Assembly: GCA_024694785.1 (NCBI GenBank) | Contig: JAILJL010000015.1 | Location: forward strand, 1-11,333 | Direction: 5' to 3' | DNA length: 11,333 nucleotides | DNA from: Lachnospiraceae bacterium | GTDB lineage: Bacteria > Bacillota > Clostridia > Lachnospirales > Lachnospiraceae | Shown: in pieces, positions 6,410-11,333 of the stretch | How positions within the stretch are numbered: the stretch's first letter is position 1 | Layout: the number at the start of each line of letters is the position of its first letter | Made by a program: the position numbers and the translations under genes | Notes under the pieces: generated by a model | Databases searched by the model: none | What the model was told of the DNA's origin: nothing | What the model saw: the letters and a program-made list of their open reading frames with translations, nothing else

Positions 6410-6438
6410 TTGACATAGTATTGAAAACTACATATAAT
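6410..6438 (+). promoter_or_regulatory. Promoter of the second degV gene (full consensus)
   Basis: TTGACA (6410-6415), exactly 17 bases, then TATAAT (6433-6438): a full sigma-A consensus with ideal spacing. Transcription should start near 6445. A promoter this strong usually implies either high expression or control by a repressor. Confidence 0.88.
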
Positions 6439-6477
6439 AATTGCTGGGATTGGAAATAGCGTCCCGGGAGGTTAATT

Positions 6478-7374
6478 ATGTTTCAGATAGTTGTTGATTC
6501 AGCAGCCAATATACCGGCAACCGTTGTGAAGGAATATGATATTCACGTGTTGTCGTTCGTAAATACAATAGATGATAAGCCGCTTACCTGCTTTGATCCA
6601 AATCTTACCGAAGAGGAAGAGCGCGCGAAGGGCCATGAATACTATGAGCAGATGAGAAACGGGCTTGAGCCTAAGACAGGGCTTATCTCAAGCGGTGAAT
6701 TTGAAGATTATTTCAGAGGTATCTTGGAGAGAGGCGAAGACGTACTCTACTTCTCATTAAGCAGCAACATAAGCGGCACTTATAACTCTGCCCGAGTTGC
6801 CGCAGACGCATTGTCGGAAGATAGCAGTCTTCATAACAAAGTATATTTAATCGATTCACTTAATGCTTCGCTCGCGCAGGGTATACTTGCAATCTATGCA
6901 AGTGAGATGCGCGCGGCAGGGCGAGATATAGAGGATGTATATAACGAACTCAGCACATATCCGCCACACATGAATGGCGTATTCACGGTAGGTAATCTTA
7001 AGCATCTCGTGCACACAGGCAGAATCAGCGGAGTTAAGGCCGCCATCGGTAATATCTTAAGTATCAAACCTATTCTTCGCGGCAACAAGGACGGCTTCAT
7101 CGTTGAATTCAGGAAGATCCGTGGCCGCAAAGCAGTATTAAATGAGCTCGTCGACCTTGTATGCAATAACATTTTCGAGCCCGAGAAGCAGATTATCGGT
7201 ATCGCACATGCAGACTGCTACGAGGAGTCGCTTCAGGTAATGCAGGCGATTGAGAAGCGTGTGAAAGTCCGCCGCTTCATCAATACTTCCTATGATCTGT
7301 GTACCGGAACTCATGTAGGACCTGACACAATCGCGCTTTTCTTCATGGCGAAGGATCGTGAATTAGGAGAATAA
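6478..7374 (+). CDS. DegV family protein (second paralogue)
   Basis: A 298-aa fatty-acid-binding protein of the DegV/FakB family, expected to act in the cytosol. VVDSAANIP (5-13) stands in place of the usual DSTADLP. LSSNISGTYNSA (94-105) keeps the SGTY motif that the other paralogue lacks. LVHTGRISG (167-175), LSIKPIL (184-190) and THVGPDTIALFF (278-289) fill the remaining signatures, with GPD instead of the more usual GPG. About 20 residues at 40-62 (acidic, EEEERAKGHEYYEQM) resemble the insertion in the Clostridia type that joins strand 2 to the ligand loop. GGGAGG (6466-6471) lies 6 bases before the ATG. It is a single gene with its own promoter and terminator, divergent from psuK. It and the other DegV are diverged and are not a recent duplication. 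Confidence 0.92.
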   Translation: MFQIVVDSAANIPATVVKEYDIHVLSFVNTIDDKPLTCFDPNLTEEEERAKGHEYYEQMRNGLEPKTGLISSGEFEDYFRGILERGEDVLYFSLSSNISGTYNSARVAADALSEDSSLHNKVYLIDSLNASLAQGILAIYASEMRAAGRDIEDVYNELSTYPPHMNGVFTVGNLKHLVHTGRISGVKAAIGNILSIKPILRGNKDGFIVEFRKIRGRKAVLNELVDLVCNNIFEPEKQIIGIAHADCYEESLQVMQAIEKRVKVRRFINTSYDLCTGTHVGPDTIALFFMAKDRELGE

Positions 7375-7391
7375 TATCCATATAAAAGTTC

Positions 7392-7419
7392 AAGCCGGCA
7401 GGTTATTCTGCCGGCTTTT
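7392..7419 (+). terminator. Intrinsic terminator after the second degV gene
   Basis: A perfect 10-base GC-rich stem, AAGCCGGCAG (7392-7401) with CTGCCGGCTT (7408-7417), has a 6-base loop and runs into TTTTATAT. It lies between convergent genes and may also stop the aldehyde dehydrogenase transcript. Confidence 0.88.
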
Positions 7420-7425
7420 ATATCG

Positions 7426-8799
7426 CTACGATTCATTACCAAAATAGCGTTTCATTATTTTCATTTTCTTATCCGTATAAGGATGATAACGAAGCGGCGC
7501 CTCGAGAGAGAAGTTATTAACAAGCACGCTTCTTGCATGAGTAAAGGTATCAAATGATTTCTTACCGTGATAGCTGCCCATACCTGAATTACCCACACCA
7601 CCGAATGGCAAAGTTGGTGAAGTGATGTGCATGATAACATCGTTCACACAGCCGCCGCCGAAGGAGCAGGAATTAAAGAGCTTATGTACTACGCGCTTAT
7701 CGCGGGTAAATACGTAAAATGCCAGCGGACGCGGGCGATTGGTAATAAACTCTATGCATTCGTGTAAGCTCTTATATGTTATAACAGGTAAAATCGGTCC
7801 GAAAATCTCATCCGTCATAATCTCGTCGTTCGGATTAACATCAGTTAAGACCGAAGGCTCGATGAAGCGATGTGTACTGTCGGTATTACCTCCAACTGCA
7901 ATCTTACCCTGAGTAAGAAGGTTTGAGAGTCTGTTAAAGTGCTTCTCATTAATGATTGTAGGCATCTCTTCGAAATTACCGGAAGGGAAAGCTTTATCCA
8001 CCGCTTTCTTGAATTCTTCTATGAATTCATCACGTACCGACTCGTGGATCAACAAATAATCCGGTGCAATACAGGTCTGGCCCGCGTTCAAGGTCTTGCC
8101 GAATACGAGGCGTTTCGCAGCGACGCGGATATCAGCGGTTTTATCCACAATAACCGGAGATTTGCCGCCAAGCTCGAGGGTCACCGGTGTAAGGTGCTTA
8201 GATGCTGCTTCCATAACTGTCTTGCCGACATTTACACTTCCCGTAAAGAATATATAATCAAATTTCTGGTTAAAAAGCGCCTGATTCTCAGCTCTTCCGC
8301 CTTCGACTACGCAGATATACTCAGGTGCAAAGGTCTCCTCTATAATTTCCTTAATTGCATGGCTTGTCTTCTCCGAATAAGCCGATGGCTTGATAACCGC
8401 ACAGTTACCTGCGGAGATGGCTCCGACCAATGCTTCGAAGGTAAGATTAATCGGATAATTCCAAGGAGAAACTATCAACACAACTCCAAATGGCTCATTG
8501 ACCCTGTAGCCAACTGCAGGAAAATGGGATAGTCTGTTGGAGATGCACTTTGACTTCATCCAAGACTTAAGATGCTTCTTATGATAGCGAATCTCTTCAA
8601 GTACAATGCCAATTTCCGTAATATATGATTCGTAGGCGCTTTTATTAAGGTCTGCACGAAGTGCATCCATAAGCTTCTTCTCGTTCTTCTTAATTGCATC
8701 TTCAAGTAAGTTAAGCTGCGTCATTCGGAAGCTATAAGATCTTGTCGCCCCGGTTCTGTAATATGTACGTGCATTACTAACAATTTCTTCAATACTCAT
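7426..8799 (-). CDS. Aldehyde dehydrogenase, class 3 (ALDH3-like, YwdH type)
   Basis: NAD(P)-dependent oxidation of an aldehyde to its acid. The 457-aa length suits the ALDH3 branch (about 450-460, shorter than the 480-500 of classes 1 and 2). Visible are SPWNYPINL (111-119) with N114, FTGSVNVGK (185-193) of the nucleotide fold, the general base E209 in LELGGKSP, the nucleophile C243 in NAGQTCIAPDY, and EIFGP (331-335) with the NAD-ribose-binding glutamate. The C-terminal part has PFGGVGNSGMG (408-418), usual for class 3, and a basic tail. AGAGGTG (8807-8813) lies 7 bases before the ATG. The substrate cannot be told from sequence; medium- or long-chain fatty aldehydes are usual for the class. 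It is a single gene with its own promoter, divergent from the que unit. Confidence 0.95.
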   Translation of the reverse strand: MSIEEIVSNARTYYRTGATRSYSFRMTQLNLLEDAIKKNEKKLMDALRADLNKSAYESYITEIGIVLEEIRYHKKHLKSWMKSKCISNRLSHFPAVGYRVNEPFGVVLIVSPWNYPINLTFEALVGAISAGNCAVIKPSAYSEKTSHAIKEIIEETFAPEYICVVEGGRAENQALFNQKFDYIFFTGSVNVGKTVMEAASKHLTPVTLELGGKSPVIVDKTADIRVAAKRLVFGKTLNAGQTCIAPDYLLIHESVRDEFIEEFKKAVDKAFPSGNFEEMPTIINEKHFNRLSNLLTQGKIAVGGNTDSTHRFIEPSVLTDVNPNDEIMTDEIFGPILPVITYKSLHECIEFITNRPRPLAFYVFTRDKRVVHKLFNSCSFGGGCVNDVIMHITSPTLPFGGVGNSGMGSYHGKKSFDTFTHARSVLVNNFSLEAPLRYHPYTDKKMKIMKRYFGNES

Positions 8800-8857
8800 T
8801 AACTACACCTCTTGTTTCTATTTGACTTCTGTGCCTCTATAGATCTCATACAAGGTT

Positions 8858-8886
8858 ATTATATCATATTCTGCGTAGGCTCTCAA
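8858..8886 (-). promoter_or_regulatory. Promoter of the aldehyde dehydrogenase gene
   Basis: On the minus strand TTGAGA (8881-8886), a 17-base spacer and TATAAT (8858-8863), the latter preceded by TG one base away (extended -10). Transcription should start near 8851. A short inverted repeat CGATT-GGG-AATCG (8891-8903) lies just upstream of the -35. Confidence 0.75.
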
Positions 8887-8932
8887 AGTACGATTGGGAA
8901 TCGGACCGGAACTTTTTCTTTTATATTATTTC

Positions 8933-8961
8933 TTGACAGTCACAAGAAAGTGTATTATACT
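8933..8961 (+). promoter_or_regulatory. Promoter of the queP-queF unit
   Basis: TTGACA (8933-8938), a 17-base spacer and TATACT (8956-8961). Transcription should start near 8968, so the mRNA opens with a leader of about 170 bases holding the riboswitch-like structure and a terminator. Confidence 0.85.
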
Positions 8962-8978
8962 TGACGATGCCGTTAGGC

Positions 8979-9021
8979 CGACAGTTCGTTTGCACCATCC
9001 TGTCGTTAAATAAAACCAGGG
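8979..9021 (+). ncRNA. Probable preQ1 riboswitch aptamer (preQ1-I-like pseudoknot)
   Basis: A 6-base stem, CGACAG (8979-8984) with CTGTCG (9000-9005), closes a 15-base loop beginning TTC. The loop ends with a C (8999) directly before the 3' strand of the stem, the position of the preQ1-pairing cytosine in class I aptamers. The stem is followed by an A-rich tail, TTAAATAAAACCAGGG (9006-9021), similar to the tail of the Thermoanaerobacter preQ1-I RNA. The loop GTTT (8988-8991) can pair with AAAC (9013-9016) as an H-type pseudoknot; a C-G/G-C pairing with CCAGG is an alternative. The loop is longer than the usual 10-12. Being at the head of queP-queF, with a terminator 50 bases on, makes a 7-deazaguanine sensor likely. 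The class is uncertain: class II, class III or a variant cannot be excluded. Confidence 0.6.
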
Positions 9022-9034
9022 CTTAATACATCCG

Positions 9035-9053
9035 AGGCTTGTTGATAAGCTTT
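9035..9053 (+). other. Hairpin in the que leader between aptamer and terminator
   Basis: AGGCTT (9035-9040) pairs with AAGCTTT (9047-9053), six pairs with one G-U, around a 6-base loop. It is enclosed by AATACA (9025-9030) pairing with TGTATT (9062-9067), so 9025-9067 can fold as one extended arm. It may be part of a larger aptamer or of the expression platform. Confidence 0.45.
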
Positions 9054-9070
9054 GACGATTTTGTATTTCC

Positions 9071-9102
9071 GGCTTTGCGTTTTATGGCGCAAGGCCTTTT
9101 TT
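9071..9102 (+). terminator. Leader terminator of the que unit (riboswitch expression platform)
   Basis: GGCTTTGCG (9071-9079) and CGCAAGGCC (9088-9096) form a 9-base stem with one G-U pair and an 8-base loop, followed by six T. It lies 37 bases before the queP start, with no gene between it and the promoter, so it must act as an attenuator. AGGCCG (8975-8980) can pair with CGGCTT (9070-9075), covering the left arm of the terminator. It shares two bases with the aptamer stem, so the two pairings are exclusive: a plausible antiterminator. Confidence 0.85.
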
Positions 9103-9138
9103 AATTCATACGGCATCAGGTAAAAGGAGAAAAATAAA

Positions 9139-9819
9139 GTGGAAGAAAAGAAAGTATCGAAATTATTCATGTACATCGGCATTATCTACGTGACATGCCT
9201 TTTATTATCCAATTTGATTGCCGGCAAGATGTGGGCGGTGACAGACTCGGTTACACTCCCTGCTGCGGTAATTCTATTCCCGGTAACATATATATTCGGC
9301 GACATCTTCACCGAGGTATACGGCTTTAAGAAAGCGCGAATGATTATCTGGATGGGATTTGCCTGCAGTTTCTTTGCAGTATTGGTATACTTTATAACGA
9401 TAGAGCTTCCTCACCCGGGATTCTGGGAGAACCAGGAAGCATATGCAATCGTTATGGGCACGACACCGAGAGTTGCTGTTGCTTCATTCGCAGGATACCT
9501 TTTTGGAGAGTTCTCGAATTCAATGGTTCTATCTAAGCTTAAGGTAGCAACCAATGGTAAGAACCTCTGGCTTAGAACCATTCTTTCAACTGTAGTCGGA
9601 GAAGGTTTCGATTCGATAATCTTCATAACGATATCCTTCCTTGGAACCATGGAGACTTCAGTAGTATTAAAGATGATCTTGTTCCAGTATCTTTTCAAGG
9701 TTGCGTACGAAGTTGTATTCACTCCGTTAACATACGTGGTTGTGGATATTATCAAGAAGAAAGAGAATGTCGATACATTCGATTATGACGTTAAGTATAA
9801 CGTGATAGGAGGCAGATAA
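9139..9819 (+). CDS. queP: Queuosine precursor transporter (QueP/YhhQ, VUT family)
   Basis: A membrane protein expected to import preQ0 or preQ1 for queuosine modification of tRNA. The 226 residues hold six probable helices: about 10-30, 38-56, 67-89, 108-130, 147-169 and 174-200. Family landmarks are [10 protein letters not shown] (21-30), [21 protein letters not shown] (47-67), the small-residue-rich [14 protein letters not shown] (114-127) and [11 protein letters not shown] (152-162). The start is GTG at 9139, supported by AAAGGAGA (9123-9130), 8 bases upstream; no ATG fits as well. It is the first gene after the leader and overlaps queF by one base. The context (preQ1-type leader, queF) makes the transport role more secure than homology alone. 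Which precursor is carried cannot be read from sequence; since QueF reduces preQ0, preQ0 is the natural guess. Confidence 0.93.
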   Translation: MEEKKVSKLFMYIGIIYVTCLLLSNLIAGKMWAVTDSVTLPAAVILFPVTYIFGDIFTEVYGFKKARMIIWMGFACSFFAVLVYFITIELPHPGFWENQEAYAIVMGTTPRVAVASFAGYLFGEFSNSMVLSKLKVATNGKNLWLRTILSTVVGEGFDSIIFITISFLGTMETSVVLKMILFQYLFKVAYEVVFTPLTYVVVDIIKKKENVDTFDYDVKYNVIGGR

Positions 9820-10301
9820 TGAGAGAAAGAGGAGAGCTTACGCACCTTGGAAGTCAGGGTACGACCTATACATACGAATACGATCCAAGTTTACTTGAGA
9901 CCTTCGATAATAAGCATCCGGAGAACGATTATTATGTTAAGTTCAACTGTCCGGAATTCACATCGCTTTGCCCGATAACGGGTCAGCCGGACTTCGCAAC
10001 GATAACGATTTCCTATGTGCCGAATATCAAGATGGTAGAGAGTAAGTCCCTTAAGTTATACTTATTTACATTCCGTAATCATGGCGATTTCCATGAGGAT
10101 GTAGTTAATGTGATAATGAAGGATCTTATTAAGCTCATGGATCCTAAGTATATAGAAGTTACAGGAAAGTTCCTGCCGCGTGGCGGACTTTCCATTGACC
10201 CTTATTGTAACTACGGTAAGCCTGGAACCAAATGGGAAGAAGTTGCCTGGAACAGACTTTCCAATCATGACCTGTATCCTGAGAAAGTAGATAACAGATA
10301 A
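9819..10301 (+). CDS. queF: NADPH-dependent 7-cyano-7-deazaguanine reductase
   Basis: It reduces the nitrile of preQ0 to the aminomethyl of preQ1, the last free-base step before insertion into tRNA. The 160 residues match the short, single-domain (Bacillus-type) enzyme. The nucleophile is C51 in [10 protein letters not shown] (49-58), which also holds D58. The QueF signature ESKSLKLY (74-81) and FHED with E93 follow, and all sit at an offset of 4 from the residues I recall as C55, D62 and E97 of B. subtilis. The ATG overlaps the queP stop (TAATG, 9817-9821), and AGGAGG (9807-9812) is 6 bases upstream, so translation is coupled. No queC, queD or queE is in this window, so the unit by itself fits preQ0 salvage rather than synthesis from GTP. 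A long hairpin ends it. Confidence 0.97.
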   Translation: MRERGELTHLGSQGTTYTYEYDPSLLETFDNKHPENDYYVKFNCPEFTSLCPITGQPDFATITISYVPNIKMVESKSLKLYLFTFRNHGDFHEDVVNVIMKDLIKLMDPKYIEVTGKFLPRGGLSIDPYCNYGKPGTKWEEVAWNRLSNHDLYPEKVDNR

Positions 10302-10334
10302 GCAAGTTTGAAGCATATATTCCAAGACAATAAA

Positions 10335-10363
10335 TAAGCGTAGCGGCAACCCCGCTACGCTTA
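10335..10363. terminator. Hairpin terminator between queF and the split-barrel gene
   Basis: A perfect 12-base stem, TAAGCGTAGCGG (10335-10346) with CCGCTACGCTTA (10352-10363), has a 5-base loop. On the minus strand it runs into TTTATTG, and on the plus strand into AAAATATT, so it is the better terminator for the minus-strand gene but lies at the end of both. Confidence 0.75.
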
Positions 10364-10371
10364 AAATATTC

Positions 10372-10764
10372 CTAAAATGTAACCACTTCAGGTTCTTTCC
10401 CGAAATAAGAAAATGTCGCAGTCGCATTCTTTAGATAGAACACTTCCGTATTTCCGTCATCTTCCGAATACATATTTCTTAAATTCGGATAAGCATTAAG
10501 CATCGACTCGCGAGCTTCTCTTCTGTCGTCCTCGATAAGTTCACCCGCAACTCTTACCCACGCTCCATCTTTAAAAGCGCAAATCTCAGCTTTCGGATTC
10601 GCATGTAACTGCTTCGATACAGGCTTAACCTTACCGGTCTGGATATATAACTTACCATCAAACACATTAATTGTGCCAAACGGTCTTACACGCGGCTGAT
10701 CACCTTCAACCGTAGCAAGATAATACACCTCAGCGCTTTTCAAAAAATCATAGACTCTGTTCAT
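10372..10764 (-). CDS. Pyridoxamine 5'-phosphate oxidase-related FMN-binding split-barrel protein
   Basis: A 130-aa cytosolic flavoprotein of the split beta-barrel fold. The opening MNRVYDFLKSAEVYYLATV (1-19), then QPRVRPFGTINVFDGKLYI (23-41), the TGKVKPVSKQL segment (43-53) expected to bind FMN phosphate, NPKAEICAF (56-64) and WVRVAGELIEDD (69-80) follow the family order. True PdxH is longer (about 200 aa), so this is not a vitamin B6 enzyme. Relatives are FMN reductases or general stress-type flavoproteins, and its substrate is unknown. AAGGAGGT (10771-10778), a full anti-Shine-Dalgarno complement, is 6 bases before the ATG, suggesting efficient translation. It stands alone, convergent with queF and downstream of the right-edge gene on the same strand. 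Confidence 0.9.
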   Translation of the reverse strand: MNRVYDFLKSAEVYYLATVEGDQPRVRPFGTINVFDGKLYIQTGKVKPVSKQLHANPKAEICAFKDGAWVRVAGELIEDDRREARESMLNAYPNLRNMYSEDDGNTEVFYLKNATATFSYFGKEPEVVTF

Positions 10765-10786
10765 TAAGTTACCTCCTTAATTTTCC

Positions 10787-10814
10787 ATAATACCACCCTT
10801 AAATCAATGATCAA
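10787..10814 (-). promoter_or_regulatory. Probable promoter of the split-barrel gene
   Basis: On the minus strand TTGATC (10809-10814), a 16-base spacer and TATTAT (10787-10792) preceded by TGG (extended -10). The start would fall near 10780, only a few bases before the AAGGAGGT ribosome site. The gene could instead be read through from the right-edge gene. Confidence 0.45.
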
Positions 10815-10822
10815 ATTCCGGT

Positions 10823-11333
10823 TTAGCCCTTTAAAAGATCTTTAAGGCACAACTCGTCTTTTTCATGAGTTTTTGCCTTTAAATGGTAATACTCGTTAAT
10901 GACTCTAGCAAGGCATTCGATGTTCGTTCCAAAATATTCTTCATAAAATTGGGTGCTATTATTATATTTTATTTTTCCTAATTTGATGTTATTTTTTGCA
11001 AACGTTTTAGCTTTTACAGTGGACTTTACTTTATCATACTCGCTATAAAGCCCCTCTGCTATTATTAGCAGAATCTCCAATTCAGGCTTCGTACAAAACT
11101 TCTTTACTTCACCAATTTTCTCCTTATAGTCTTTAGGTATTGTAAGCTCATCGCTTTGCGTATCGCCAATTCTAAATACATCAACTTTACCGGGATATTG
11201 ATTCAATTCTGCACGCACTTGCCCCGAACTCGAGATTTGTCTGGCATGAAAAGTTGTAAGTCCCAACAAATCATCCTCTGTGAAATATAAGCAATTATTA
11301 GAAATAAGAATATCCATTATTTTCTTCTCATTC
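10823..11333 (-). CDS. Unidentified protein, C-terminal part (gene runs off the right edge)
   Basis: A frame open from the right edge to the stop at 10823, about 169 codons. An ATG lies at 11315-11317, but codons upstream of it stay open (NEKKI before MDIL) and no strong ribosome site precedes it, so the gene probably starts outside the window. Visible are an amphipathic start NEKKIMDILISNNCLYF, a run VDVFRIGDTQSDELTIP (about 50-66 from the edge), then FCTKPELEILLIIAEG (about 79-94), and a C-terminal KDELCLKDLLKG. An 'E-K-K-I-x-D-I-L' start followed by an acidic strand and 'TKPELEILL' loosely recalls TOPRIM/RloB-like proteins; this is weak. The stretch is visibly richer in A+T than its neighbours, in keeping with an accessory gene. 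I do not recognise it and assign no function. Confidence 0.65.
   Translation of the reverse strand, partial: NEKKIMDILISNNCLYFTEDDLLGLTTFHARQISSSGQVRAELNQYPGKVDVFRIGDTQSDELTIPKDYKEKIGEVKKFCTKPELEILLIIAEGLYSEYDKVKSTVKAKTFAKNNIKLGKIKYNNSTQFYEEYFGTNIECLARVINEYYHLKAKTHEKDELCLKDLLKG

Noticed and set aside
7939..8532. Open frame of 197 codons on the plus strand inside the aldehyde dehydrogenase gene
   Set aside because: It is a mirror of the real gene, has no ribosome site and no plausible protein features.
10830..10850. Imperfect hairpin GCCCTTTAAA...TTTAAGGC as a terminator
   Set aside because: It falls inside the end of the right-edge gene, the arms do not align without bulges, and no T-run follows in a usable place.

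Overview
The window looks like chromosome of a Gram-positive anaerobe of the Clostridia, most likely the Lachnospiraceae (inference). The grounds are strong GGAGG-type ribosome sites, consensus sigma-A promoters with 17-base spacers, two DegV-family proteins, an XRE/DUF2975 pair, a Bacillota-type lipoprotein, and a riboswitch-type leader with an intrinsic terminator in front of queuosine genes. Most of it is ordinary core or housekeeping DNA. I see no insertion sequence, phage gene, CRISPR array, tRNA or rRNA.

Layout, left to right. Bases 1-90 (+) are the end of an upstream protein, probably HD/HD-GYP type. An OGG1-like DNA glycosylase follows (95-892, +). Thymidine kinase converges on it (918-1487, -), with a shared hairpin between them. 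Divergent from tdk is a two-gene unit: a small acidic lipoprotein and a DegV-family fatty-acid-binding protein (1694-3172, +), closed by a perfect hairpin. On the minus strand a DUF2975 membrane protein and a YozG-like XRE regulator form a translationally coupled pair (4161-3221). Upstream of them is the pseudouridine catabolism unit (6290-4268, -), in which the pseudouridine kinase has an N-terminal winged helix-turn-helix and is followed one base later by psuG. A second DegV gene (6478-7374, +) is transcribed divergently from psuK and has a perfect consensus promoter. A class-3 aldehyde dehydrogenase (7426-8799, -) comes next. It is divergent from a queuosine-precursor unit (promoter 8933, leader 8969-9138, queP 9139, queF 9819, +) whose leader carries a probable preQ1 aptamer and a terminator. 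Then come a small FMN-binding split-barrel protein (10372-10764, -) and an A+T-rich unidentified gene running off the right edge (10823-11333, -).

How the genes work together. PsuK phosphorylates pseudouridine and PsuG cleaves the product to uracil and ribose 5-phosphate; the HTH on the kinase suggests it may also regulate its own promoter, where dyad repeats are visible. QueP is expected to import a 7-deazaguanine precursor, and QueF reduces preQ0 to preQ1, the likely ligand of the leader RNA, which gives a feedback loop. The XRE and DUF2975 proteins are a recurrent regulator/membrane pair of unknown function. The most rewarding places for follow-up are the que leader, the psuK-degV intergenic region with its dyads, and the truncated right-edge gene.
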